From: an uncultured Atopobiaceae bacterium
GTDB taxonomy: Bacteria > Actinomycetota > Coriobacteriia > Coriobacteriales > Atopobiaceae
DNA: 64,000 nucleotides
Reading direction: 5' to 3'
NCBI GenBank assembly: GCA_944322145.1
Contig: CALUNW010000007.1
Location: 62,001 to 126,000 of the forward strand
In this document: in pieces, positions 31,639 to 39,473 of the stretch
Numbering within the stretch: position 1 is the stretch's first letter
Layout of the letters: each line of letters starts with the position of its first letter
Translations under genes and position numbers: made by a program
The notes under the pieces: model-generated
Seen by the model: only the letters and a program-made list of their open reading frames with translations
What the model was told of the DNA's origin: nothing
Databases searched by the model: none

Positions 31639-33993
31639 ATGAACCTTGACGAGCTCGAGATTGGCAAGGACGCGGTAGTCGCGTCGGTCGACTGCGACGA
31701 GCCCTCGCTGCGCCAGCACATCCTCGACATGGGCCTCACGCCCGGCGTCGAGGTCACGCTGATGAAGCGCGCCCCGATGGGCGACCCGCTCGAGATCCGC
31801 CTGCGCGGCTACGAGCTCACCCTGCGCCGCGACGACGCCGCCCACATCGCGCTCACCCAGGTGCACGACATGCACGACGCCCCGCGCACCCGCGAGCGCC
31901 TGGAGGCCTCCCCGCACCCCGCCATCGGCGAGAAGTACGTGCCGCGCGCGGCCGGCAAGGCCATCCCCGAGGGACGTCCGCTGAGCCTTGCCCTCGCCGG
32001 CAACCAGAACTGCGGCAAGACCACGCTCTTCAACGCGCTCACGGGCTCCAACCAGCACGTGGGCAACTTCCCGGGCGTCACCGTTGACCGCAAGGACGGC
32101 CAGATCAAGGGCCATCCCGAGGCCACGGTCACCGACCTCCCGGGCATCTACTCGCTCTCCCCGTACACGAGCGAGGAGGTGGTGAGCCGCCGCTTCATCC
32201 TCGAGGACAGCCCGGACGCGATCATCGACATCGTGGACGCCACCAACATCGAGCGCAACCTCTACCTGACGCTGCAGCTCATGGAGCTCGACCGCCCGAT
32301 GGTGCTCGCGCTCAACATGATGGACGAGCTCACCGCCAACGGCGGAACGGTGAGCGTGAACCGCCTCGAGGCGGCGCTCGGCATCCCGGTGGTGCCCATC
32401 TCGGCCGCGCGCGAGGAGGGCATCTCCGAGCTCGTAGAGCACGTGCTGCACGTCGCGCGCTTCCGCGAGCACCCTGGGCGCGTCGACTTCTGCGCGGCGG
32501 ACGGACCTGACCACGGCGCCCTGCACCGCTGCATCCACGGCATCTGCCACATCATCGAGGACCATGCCGCGGCTGCCGGCCTCCCGGTGCGCTTTGCCGC
32601 GACCAAGCTCATCGAGGGCGACCGGCTCGTCATGGACGCCCTCGGGCTCGACCAGAACGAGCTCGACGCCGTGGAGCACATCATCTGCCAGATGGAGGGG
32701 GAGAGCGGCCGCGACCGCATGGCCGCCCTCGCCGACATGCGCTTCTCGTTCATCGAGGGCGTCTGCGCCGAGTGCGTGGTCAAGCCGCACGAGAGCCGCG
32801 AGCACGCGCGCTCGGTGGCTGCCGACCGCATCCTCACGGGCAAGTACACCGCCATCCCCGTGTTCATAGGCATCATGGTGCTCGTCTTCTGGCTCACCTT
32901 CGACGTCATAGGCCAGCGACTCTCCGACCTTCTGGAGCTGGGCATCCAATGGGTGACGGCGCAGGTCGACGCCGCGCTCGCGTCCTTTGGGCTCAACCCC
33001 GTTGTGCACAGCCTCGTGATCGACGGCGTCTTCGCGGGCGTGGGAAGCGTGCTCTCGTTCCTGCCGATCATCGTGGTGCTCTTCATCCTGCTCTCGATCC
33101 TCGAGGACTCCGGCTACATGGCGCGCGTGGCGTTTGTTATGGACAAGCTGCTGAGGCGCCTCGGCCTCTCCGGGCGCAGCTTCGTGCCCATGCTCATCGG
33201 CTTCGGCTGCTCGGTGCCCGCCATCATGGCCACGCGCACCCTGCCCTCCGAGCACGACCGCAAGATGACGGTCATGCTCACGCCGTTCATGAGCTGCTCG
33301 GCCAAGGTACCGGTCTACGCGCTCTTCTCGGCGGCGTTCTTCCCGGAGGTCGCGCCGCTCGTGATGATCGGGCTCTACCTCATGGGCATTGTGGTGGGCA
33401 TCCTCGTTGCGCTTGTGCTCAAGGGCACGGCCTTCAAGGGCGACCCGGTCCCGTTTGTGATGGAGCTCCCCAACTACCGCATGCCCGCGCCGCGCACCGT
33501 GGCGCGCCTGGCCTGGGACAAGGCCAAGGGCTTTGCCACCAAGGCGTTCACGATCATCTTCGTGGCGAGCGTGGTGATCTGGTTCCTGCAGACCTTCGAC
33601 GTGCGGCTGAACGTCGTCGCCGACCAGTCCCAGAGCATGCTCGCCGCCCTCGGCGCGCTGCTGGCGCCGCTCTTCGCGCCGCTGGGCTTTGGGTCGTGGG
33701 AGGCCGCCGCGGCGCTCGCGGCGGGCTTCGGCGCCAAGGAGAACGTCGTGGCCACGCTCACGGTTCTCATGGGCGGGTCCACGGCGGGGCTGGCGACGCT
33801 CTTCTCGCCGCTCACGGCCTTCGCGTTCCTGACGTTCACGCTGCTGTACACGCCGTGCGTGGCCGCGGTCTCCGCGGTGAAGGCCGAGCTGGGGACGCGC
33901 ATGATGTGGGCCGTGGTCGCAATGCAGTGCGGCGTGGCGTGGATCGTCGCGCTTGTCGTGCGCCTCGTCGGGATGGCGCTCGGCCTGGGGTAG
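31639..33993 (+). CDS. feoB: FeoA-FeoB fusion ferrous iron transporter
   Basis: 784 residues, ATG at 31639 after GGGAGGGG. Residues 1-75 are a FeoA domain (LRQHILDMGLTPGVEVTLMK, PMGDPLEIRLRGYELTLRRD). A ~40-residue linker leads to the FeoB G domain (GNQNCGKTT, DLPGIYSLSPYTSEE, NMMD), then a membrane domain with gate motifs FGCSVPAIMATRTL and SCSAKVPVYAL. The gate Cys positions differ from the stand-alone FeoB at 14 kb (GCGVPG and PCGAKTP). FeoAB fusions are known in several phyla. The upstream region shows a TACAAT -10 but no iron-box dyad, so it may respond to another signal. Confidence 0.95.
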   Translation: MNLDELEIGKDAVVASVDCDEPSLRQHILDMGLTPGVEVTLMKRAPMGDPLEIRLRGYELTLRRDDAAHIALTQVHDMHDAPRTRERLEASPHPAIGEKYVPRAAGKAIPEGRPLSLALAGNQNCGKTTLFNALTGSNQHVGNFPGVTVDRKDGQIKGHPEATVTDLPGIYSLSPYTSEEVVSRRFILEDSPDAIIDIVDATNIERNLYLTLQLMELDRPMVLALNMMDELTANGGTVSVNRLEAALGIPVVPISAAREEGISELVEHVLHVARFREHPGRVDFCAADGPDHGALHRCIHGICHIIEDHAAAAGLPVRFAATKLIEGDRLVMDALGLDQNELDAVEHIICQMEGESGRDRMAALADMRFSFIEGVCAECVVKPHESREHARSVAADRILTGKYTAIPVFIGIMVLVFWLTFDVIGQRLSDLLELGIQWVTAQVDAALASFGLNPVVHSLVIDGVFAGVGSVLSFLPIIVVLFILLSILEDSGYMARVAFVMDKLLRRLGLSGRSFVPMLIGFGCSVPAIMATRTLPSEHDRKMTVMLTPFMSCSAKVPVYALFSAAFFPEVAPLVMIGLYLMGIVVGILVALVLKGTAFKGDPVPFVMELPNYRMPAPRTVARLAWDKAKGFATKAFTIIFVASVVIWFLQTFDVRLNVVADQSQSMLAALGALLAPLFAPLGFGSWEAAAALAAGFGAKENVVATLTVLMGGSTAGLATLFSPLTAFAFLTFTLLYTPCVAAVSAVKAELGTRMMWAVVAMQCGVAWIVALVVRLVGMALGLG

Positions 33994-34056
33994 GCTCCGG
34001 GCTGCGACTGGCGCCACTGCCCCCTATGCTTAAGGGCAGGCGGAAAGGGGAGTGCC

Positions 34057-34653
34057 ATGACGATGCCGAGAAGAACCAGGATCGCCCTGACCGTCGCGGC
34101 TGCGGTGGCCGTGCTCGCGCTTGCCGCATGGTGCCTTCCCGCGGTCGGCTCCTGCTGCGCCCAGCTCGCGCGCCAAGCCACCGCGCCCGCGCGTGTCACC
34201 CCGCTCGAGGGCGTCGCCGAGGACCAGGTGAGCGCCGTCGAGGTGAGCAACTATCCCATGCTCGGGGCGGAGGGCTCGCGCGTCACCGAGGACCCCGCCA
34301 TCGTTTCCGAGGCGCTCGGGACCTTTGGCTCCGCGTCCTTCTCGCGCTGGGACGGCGAGGCGGCGCGGCTCCTGCTTGAGGGCCTCTTCCCGCCGCCGGC
34401 GATGACGGGCGGGTACTTCTCGTCCCTCGTCTTCCTGGACGGCTCGGATGAGCCGCTCGCAACGGTGAGCTACGACTCGGACCAGGGCATCTACCTGCGG
34501 CGCAATGGCTGCATCTACGTTGCCGACGACCAAGGGGCCCTCCAGGGCCTGCTCGACGACCTCGTCGAACGCGCCCGCGAGCAGAGCGACGAGCCTCCCG
34601 CCGCGGACGGCTCGCGCACGTGGTGGTATCCGGACGACTGGGAGGGGCGCTGA
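34057..34653 (+). CDS. Membrane-anchored protein of unknown function
   Basis: 198 residues, ATG after GGGGAG. One N-terminal hydrophobic segment (IALTVAAAVAVLALAAWCLP) could be an anchor or signal peptide; no lipobox is convincing. The rest is acidic and soluble, with EDQVSAVEVSNYPMLGAEG, FFPP-like loops and a Trp-rich end (RTWWYPDDWEGR). I do not recognise the family. It lies between the FeoAB fusion and the LOG gene, with 63 bases to the former, so weak co-transcription with feoAB is possible. Confidence 0.7.
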   Translation: MTMPRRTRIALTVAAAVAVLALAAWCLPAVGSCCAQLARQATAPARVTPLEGVAEDQVSAVEVSNYPMLGAEGSRVTEDPAIVSEALGTFGSASFSRWDGEAARLLLEGLFPPPAMTGGYFSSLVFLDGSDEPLATVSYDSDQGIYLRRNGCIYVADDQGALQGLLDDLVERAREQSDEPPAADGSRTWWYPDDWEGR

Positions 34654-34767
34654 CCGCCCGTCCGGCGTCGCTTTGTCGCGCAGATGGGTACACAAAGGCT
34701 ATGTCGCAGCTTACCCGCAGCTGACGCCGGGCGTGTAACGTAGTGCGCCCGAGCATAAGGAGGCACC

Positions 34768-35553
34768 ATGGCAGATGAGAAGAACCCCGGCAAGGGCTTT
34801 GACCCCGCGGCCCCGCACGACGAGCCCCTGGGGACGACCTACCACCGCGGCCCCGTCATCCTGCGCGGGCCGATGATCCCGAGCAACACCACCACCGGCA
34901 ACCTGCTCGCCCCGGAGGGCTCCACCGACTGGCTGCACATGGACCCGTGGCGCGTCCTGCGCATCCAGGCCGAGTTCGTCGATGGCTTCGGCGCTCTCGC
35001 TGAGCTGGGTCCGGCCGTGACCGTCTTCGGCTCCGCCCGCACGCCGCGCACCGACCCGATGTATCGCGCCGCGCGCCACGTGGGCCGCAAGCTCGCCGAG
35101 GCGGGCGTCGCCGTGATCACCGGCGGCGGCCCCGGCATCATGGAGGCGGCTAACAGCGGCGCTGCCAAGGCGGGCGGCAAGTCCGTGGGCCTGGGCATCG
35201 AGCTTCCGCACGAGCAGGGCATCAACAAGTGGGTCAACCTGGGCATCACGTTCCGATACTTCTTCGTGCGCAAGACGATGTTCGTCAAGTACTCGAGCGG
35301 CGCCATCATCTTCCCGGGCGGCTTCGGCACTCTTGACGAGGCCTTCGAGCTGCTGACGCTCGTGCAGACCCACAAGGTCACGCGCGTGCCCGTGGTGCTC
35401 TTCGGCTCCGAGTACTGGAACGGCCTCATGGAGTGGCTCGAGGGCACCGTGACGGCGGCGGGCAACATCTCGCCGCTCGACCCCGACCTCGTTATGGTCA
35501 CCGACGACGAGGACGAGGCCGTCCGCGCCGCGCTCTCCGTCATCCGCGGCTAG
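34768..35553 (+). CDS. LOG-family (lysine decarboxylase-like fold) nucleotide phosphoribohydrolase
   Basis: 261 residues, ATG after AAGGAGG. A Rossmann-like domain carries the LOG signatures GGGPGIMEAAN and PGGFGTLDEAFEL, with the VFGSARTP start of the fold. The family releases a free base from nucleoside 5'-monophosphates (cytokinin activation in plants). In bacteria the closely related YgdH/PpnN and Rv1205-type enzymes act on nucleotides in turnover. An N-terminal ~75-residue extension including TDWLHMDPWRVLRIQAEFVD is typical of the longer TIGR00730-like bacterial members. Standalone gene. Confidence 0.9.
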   Translation: MADEKNPGKGFDPAAPHDEPLGTTYHRGPVILRGPMIPSNTTTGNLLAPEGSTDWLHMDPWRVLRIQAEFVDGFGALAELGPAVTVFGSARTPRTDPMYRAARHVGRKLAEAGVAVITGGGPGIMEAANSGAAKAGGKSVGLGIELPHEQGINKWVNLGITFRYFFVRKTMFVKYSSGAIIFPGGFGTLDEAFELLTLVQTHKVTRVPVVLFGSEYWNGLMEWLEGTVTAAGNISPLDPDLVMVTDDEDEAVRAALSVIRG

Positions 35554-35745
35554 CCCCGCGCGCCTGGGGCGTTGTGCACACCGCCCCGCCGCAGCCGGCC
35601 ACCTTACCAAACCGTCACCTGGCAGTAAGCGCAATCGATGGCCCCGCCCGGCCGCCCCTGGGACAATGTCACCATCCCGGGGCGGCCGCGCTCATGACTC
35701 GGCAGCGCGGCGCCACCGGGCGGACGAGGCGACGGGAGGGCGGAC

Positions 35746-35853
35746 ATGTCAAAGACGATCTCCGAGCGGACAATCCTTCTGTGCTGCCTTGTGTTCTCGC
35801 TTGTGCTGGGCGGCCTCGAGCTGGCGCTGCTGGCGCACGTCGCCAGGATGTAA
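35746..35853 (+). CDS. Small single-helix membrane protein (35 residues)
   Basis: ATG at 35746 preceded by GGGAGGGCGGAC. The product begins MSKTISERTILLCCLVFSLV and ends in HVARM, with one hydrophobic helix (about residues 10-30) after a charged start, the usual look of a bacterial small membrane protein. Function unknown. The rest of the 35554-35930 gap shows only a short GGGGCG/CGCCCC hairpin at 35566-35587 and GC-rich sequence. Confidence is limited by its size. Confidence 0.5.
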   Translation: MSKTISERTILLCCLVFSLVLGGLELALLAHVARM

Positions 35854-35930
35854 GCATCCGGCAAGCGCGCGCGGCCGCGTGGGTTTTTGTCCGGGGGCCA
35901 TGGCACAATGGCTGTGACGAAGGGAGGCGC

Positions 35931-36632
35931 ATGGGCGAGAAGAACCACAGCGAGACAAGCCTCGCGCGCCGCCGCGCCCGCGTGGTCGCGGCGCTCGTGG
36001 CGGTGGCCGCGGTGCTCGCCCTGTGCTGCGCGCGGTGGATGCCGGAGGTCTATGCCTGGGCGTCCGACCCGGCCGCCGTGCGCGCCTTCGTGGCGGACCA
36101 CGCCCTGCTGTCACGTCTTGCGGTAGGGGGCGTCAACGCCCTGCAGATCGCCCTCGCGTTTCTCCCGGGGGAGCCCGTGGAGCTCGCCGCGGGATACGCC
36201 TTCGGCTTTGTCGAGGGCACGCTCGTGTGCATGGCGGCGAGCGCCGTCGCCTCGAGCGCCATCTACTGGGCGGTGCGCCGCTGGGGCTGGTCGCTCGTGG
36301 GGCTGTTCTTCGACCGCAGCCACCTGGACCGCTTCTCCTGGCTGCACAACACGCGCCGGCTCGAGCTCGTGATGCTCGTCGTGTTTCTCATCCCCGGCAC
36401 CCCCAAGGACTTCCTCACCTACTTTGCCGGCCTCACGAGCATGCGCTTCTCGGCCGTGCTCGCCATCACCACGCTCGGGCGCATCCCCTCGATCGTGACC
36501 TCGACGGTCGCGGCGTCCGCATTCGGCAGCGGCGACTACGGCGTGGCAGTGGCGTCGGTCGTCGTGGCGGTGGCCCTCGCCGCGGCGGGCGGGGCGCTCT
36601 ACAAGCGCTTCGAGGCGCAGGTCAGGGGATAG
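35931..36632 (+). CDS. TVP38/TMEM64 (VTT, DedA-like) membrane protein
   Basis: 233 residues, ATG after AGGGAGG. About six hydrophobic segments. The VTT core is visible: ALAFLPGEPVELAAGYAFGF, ASAVASSAIYWAVRRWG, and the re-entrant PGTPKDFLTYFAGLTSM followed by GRIPSIVTST. DedA/VTT proteins include undecaprenyl-phosphate and phospholipid scramblases of the inner membrane. Which lipid this one moves cannot be read from sequence. The neighbours (small membrane peptide, HPr-like gene on the other strand) give no further hint. Confidence 0.88.
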   Translation: MGEKNHSETSLARRRARVVAALVAVAAVLALCCARWMPEVYAWASDPAAVRAFVADHALLSRLAVGGVNALQIALAFLPGEPVELAAGYAFGFVEGTLVCMAASAVASSAIYWAVRRWGWSLVGLFFDRSHLDRFSWLHNTRRLELVMLVVFLIPGTPKDFLTYFAGLTSMRFSAVLAITTLGRIPSIVTSTVAASAFGSGDYGVAVASVVVAVALAAAGGALYKRFEAQVRG

Positions 36633-36656
36633 GGCGCGGCCCTTCGGCGGCCGATG

Positions 36657-36911
36657 CTAGAACGTCTTGAGGATGTCGCCGATCGCACGCGCGGCGGTGG
36701 ACTCGTCGGCGCCGTCGATGCGCACGACGACGCGCTCGCCCGGGCGCACGCCGAGCATCATGAGCTCGAGCACCTGCTTGGCGTCCACGGTGCGGCCCGC
36801 GTGCTCGAGGGTCACGCGGCTGCGCCATCGCCCCGCCTCGCTGGCGAGAAGGACGGCGAGCTGGACGTGCAGCCCCAGCGGGTCGGTGATGTCACAGGGT
36901 AGCTCGAGCAT
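36657..36911 (-). CDS. HPr-like phosphocarrier protein, atypical
   Basis: 84 residues; start at 36911 after GAGAGGAAC. It is HPr-sized with the HPr fold pattern: DPLGLHVQLAVLLASEA and DAKQVLELMMLGVRPGERV. The phosphorylatable His is kept (GLH), but the neighbouring Arg of the HARPA motif is Gln (HVQLA) and the regulatory Ser46 position is Gln (AKQVL rather than AKSI). It could still accept phosphate from enzyme I but should not be a target of HPr kinase. It may be a second, specialised HPr. No PTS gene is adjacent; the PTS operon is 24 kb away. Confidence 0.85.
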   Translation of the reverse strand: MLELPCDITDPLGLHVQLAVLLASEAGRWRSRVTLEHAGRTVDAKQVLELMMLGVRPGERVVVRIDGADESTAARAIGDILKTF

Positions 36912-37057
36912 GGGGTTCCTCTCGGGGGCGAGGCGGTTTCCCGGCACGTTCCACCTTAGGCGCGCGGGCGGATCGGCGGCAGCGGAAACTCGCCGAGCGC
37001 GTGCGGGCGTCTCGGCGGGCGGTAGCAAACCGGCCGCCGGCGCGCTACGATTGTCCC

Positions 37058-37567
37058 ATGGCAGACTACCAGCGCATATCCCATGGGTTCTCCCCGGTCT
37101 TCGACGAGCGCAGCCGCGTGCTCGTGCTGGGCTCGTTTCCCTCGGCGCTCTCGCGCGAGAACAGCTTCTACTACGGAAACCCGCGCAACCGCTTCTGGCG
37201 TGTCATGGCGGCGGTGTTGGGGGAGTCTGCGCCCGCGCTCGGCGACATCGACGCCAAGCGCGCGCTGCTGCTACGCCATCGCATCGCCCTGTGGGATGTG
37301 ATCGAGAGCTGCGACGTGCGCGGCTCGAGCGACGCCTCCATCCGCAACGTGGTGCCCGCCGACGTCGCGCGGATTACGCGCGTGGCGCCGATCGAGGCCG
37401 TCCTCTGCAACGGCTCCACGGCGGGCAGGCTCTATTGCCGCTGGCTCGAGCCGGTCACGGGCATGCAGGCCGAGGTGTTGCCCTCGACGAGCCCGGCCAA
37501 CGCGGCGTGGTCGCTCGAGCGCCTCACGGAGCGCTGGCGCGCGGTCCTTCTCGCCTCGCTGGCCTAG
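37058..37567 (+). CDS. Uracil-DNA-glycosylase-superfamily (hypoxanthine-type) DNA glycosylase
   Basis: 169 residues. The UDG-superfamily start reads VLVLGSFPSALSRENSFYYG followed by NPRNRFWRVM, and the C-terminal active-site segment is LPSTSPANA. GSFPS and STSPANA wording is that of the DNA-deoxyinosine glycosylase branch (family 6) rather than classical Ung. It would excise deaminated adenine from DNA. The ATG at 37058 lacks a strong ribosome site. Its stop overlaps that of the convergent sucrose hydrolase gene. Confidence 0.9.
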   Translation: MADYQRISHGFSPVFDERSRVLVLGSFPSALSRENSFYYGNPRNRFWRVMAAVLGESAPALGDIDAKRALLLRHRIALWDVIESCDVRGSSDASIRNVVPADVARITRVAPIEAVLCNGSTAGRLYCRWLEPVTGMQAEVLPSTSPANAAWSLERLTERWRAVLLASLA

Positions 37568-38955
37568 TACGTGCCCGCCATGCCGTCGCCCATCTCCCAG
37601 GTGATGAAAAGGGACTGTCCCTTTTCATCAATCGTGAGGGAGGGGGAGCGGGGGAACCAGCGAGTGGCAAAGGCGAGCTCGCCGTCGTTGGCAAAGACCT
37701 CCACGGCCGAGCTGTCCACGAGGACGCGCAGGTCGCGCAGGCCGGAGCACGGCGCGGTCCGCGCGGTGCGCCCGCAGCCGACGGCGTCGTCGACAAAGCG
37801 CAGCGCAAGCTCGGCCCCGTCCCAGCAGATGCTGAGCGCGCCGTCGAGAGAGAGCTCGATCGGTCCCTCTACGCTGTCGAGAAGAACGTCCGCCCGGTGC
37901 TCGCCCAGCTCGAGCGACCCGTCCGCCGCAAGCTCGTGCCGCGTGCCGCGCAGCGCCTCGAGCTCGCGCGCAGGCCGCTGGAGCAGCGCGCCGCCCGCGC
38001 CGGCAGTGACCTCGCGCGGCACCGTGAGGCAGTGGCACCATGTCATGCGGTCCGGCGCGCTCTCCCATGGCGCCTCCGGCATGCCCATCCAGCCCACCAG
38101 CAGCGTTCGGCCGGACTCGTCCACGAAGGTCTGCGGCGCGTAGAAGTCAAAGCCCCGGTCCCAGAGACGGAAGGCGGAGGCGTCCAGCGTGAGGTCGCCC
38201 GCCCGCCCGAGCGTCTCGCCCGCGGGCAGCGGCAGGTAGCCCGCCTGGTCGCGGATGCCGTTCGCCCACGCGCGGTCCTGCATGCCCTGCGGGCAGATGG
38301 AGAGCCACTCGCTTCCGCCAAGGGCCACGCGGTCCGGGCACTCCCACATGAAGCCGAAGGGCTCCGCCGTGCGCGCGGCCCCGGCGTTCTCCCAGGCCAC
38401 CCCGTCGTCGGAGCGCAGCTTGAGCACGAGGCCGCGGTCGTCGAGGTCGCGCGCGCCGAGGATCATCCACCACGCGCCGTTCCCGCGCCAGACCTTGGGG
38501 TCGCGCACGTGACGGGTGCAAAACGCCGGATAGTCGGCGTTTCTCAGCAGCACGTTCTTCTCGCCCATCTGATAGCCGTCCGGGCTCTCGATGAGAATCT
38601 GCACGGAGCGCCGCCCGTCGCGCACGTAGTCGAAGTCGCCGGCCTCCTCGACGTTGCCGGTGTAGTAGAGGCGCACGCCGCCCTCGACGGGAACGGCGCA
38701 GCCCGAGTAGGCGCCCGAGGCCTCGTCCGGGGTGTCCGGCGCGATGGCAAACCCGTCGCCGACCGCGCGCCAGTGAACGAGGTCGTCGCTCGCGAAGTGG
38801 CCCCAGCCCCGCGGCGCGCTCGGGGCGGGCCAGTCGGGGCTGTACTGGTGGAACACGTGGTAGGTCCCGCCGAGCTGGCAGAGGCCGTTGGGGTCGTTGA
38901 GCCAGCCCGTGGGGGGGATGAGGTGAAAGCCGTTGCGCCAGGTTCCGTGTGGCAT
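37564..38955 (-). CDS. scrB: Sucrose-6-phosphate hydrolase / beta-fructofuranosidase (GH32)
   Basis: 463 residues, ATG at 38955 after AAAGGAGCACC. GH32 signatures: nucleophile Asp in WLNDPNG, transition-state Asp in RDPKV and acid/base Glu in MWECPD, followed by a C-terminal beta-sandwich. No signal peptide, so a cytoplasmic enzyme cleaving sucrose 6-phosphate (or sucrose) is expected. No sucrose PTS gene lies beside it. The last ~20 codons cross a palindromic repeat (37601-37631), which encodes IDEKGQSLFIT and seems to have replaced the original C-terminus. The convergent glycosylase stop overlaps by four bases. Control by the LacI protein encoded upstream is likely. Confidence 0.94.
   Translation of the reverse strand: MPHGTWRNGFHLIPPTGWLNDPNGLCQLGGTYHVFHQYSPDWPAPSAPRGWGHFASDDLVHWRAVGDGFAIAPDTPDEASGAYSGCAVPVEGGVRLYYTGNVEEAGDFDYVRDGRRSVQILIESPDGYQMGEKNVLLRNADYPAFCTRHVRDPKVWRGNGAWWMILGARDLDDRGLVLKLRSDDGVAWENAGAARTAEPFGFMWECPDRVALGGSEWLSICPQGMQDRAWANGIRDQAGYLPLPAGETLGRAGDLTLDASAFRLWDRGFDFYAPQTFVDESGRTLLVGWMGMPEAPWESAPDRMTWCHCLTVPREVTAGAGGALLQRPARELEALRGTRHELAADGSLELGEHRADVLLDSVEGPIELSLDGALSICWDGAELALRFVDDAVGCGRTARTAPCSGLRDLRVLVDSSAVEVFANDGELAFATRWFPRSPSLTIDEKGQSLFITWEMGDGMAGTY
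37601..37631. repeat. GGGACTGTCCC palindrome inside the scrB coding region
   Basis: TGATGAAAAGGGAC (37602-37615) pairs with 37617-37630 around T. It is the same variant as at 22303-22345, but here it is translated as part of the sucrose hydrolase C-terminus. Confidence 0.88.
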
Positions 38956-39002
38956 GGTGCTCCTTTGCAGGTGGGGGGCGGCTTCGAGGGCGGGGCGGTA
39001 TC

Positions 39003-39127
39003 GGGCTGGATTCGGACGGTTTTGGGTTCGAAAGTGTCCGAATCCAGCCCGTTATTTCAGGTGCATCGATAACGGGCTGGATCTGGTCACTTTATCGAGA
39101 AGAACCGACCGAATCCAGCCCGTTATC
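39003..39127. repeat. Two tandem inverted repeats, family 3 units 1 and 2
   Basis: Unit 1: GGGCTGGATTCGGAC (39003-39017) with its exact inverse at 39036-39050. Unit 2: GATAACGGGCTGGAT (39068-39082) with its exact inverse at 39113-39127 and GGTCACTTTATCG in the loop. Both end in CCAGCCCGTTAT. Three more units lie at 49788-49909 and 53737-53790. The gap 38956-39473 contains these, the scrB promoter and a family 4 repeat; no gene. Confidence 0.85.
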
Positions 39128-39191
39128 GGGAGCGGGCGGCCTGTCTGTAATCGAGTGCCATCGGCTCCACTCTCCTGTTGTCTCCACGTCG

Positions 39192-39214
39192 ATTATACCG
39201 TAGGAAACCGTTCC
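39192..39214 (-). promoter_or_regulatory. Candidate scrB promoter -10 and LacI-type operator
   Basis: On the minus strand a perfect TATAAT (39192-39197) is preceded by the dyad-like GGAACGGTTTCC (39203-39214), which resembles LacI/ScrR operators. A -35 is not obvious. Transcription from here would give a ~230-base scrB leader holding both family 3 palindromes. Confidence 0.5.
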
Positions 39215-39331
39215 CACATGAGAACGATTTCACGTTACGACGGCGCGCGGGGAGGGGTGTGCCGTGGCGGTGAACGGCAGGAAAACGTCGGCGACGGCAA
39301 GCGAGAAGAACGACGGCTCGCGGCGGGTCGC

Positions 39332-39404
39332 TAGTACGCACAGTTCTAGAAACCCGAAAAACCGACCTGCGGATATATGAAAGTTAATCGAACTGTGCGT
39401 ACTA
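39332..39404. repeat. Inverted repeat, family 4 copy 2
   Basis: TAGTACGCACAGTTC (39332-39346) with its exact inverse at 39390-39404 and a 43-base centre containing GCGGATATATGAAAG. It pairs with the copy at 7449-7521. It lies about 70 bases downstream of the LacI gene stop. Confidence 0.75.
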
Positions 39405-39473
39405 AGGGGGCCGGGAGGGGCGTCAGCGAGAAGAACGCGGGGCCGAGAAGGACGACGTCGCCGCGGCGCGCAC

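Noticed and set aside
31552..34017. 821-codon minus-strand open frame opposite the FeoAB fusion
   Set aside because: Composition is His/Arg/Glu-rich noise; the plus strand encodes FeoA and FeoB motifs throughout.
39020..39035. GGTTCGAAAGTG, resembling a tRNA T-loop
   Set aside because: It is the loop of a family 3 palindrome; there is no acceptor stem, anticodon arm or CCA context.
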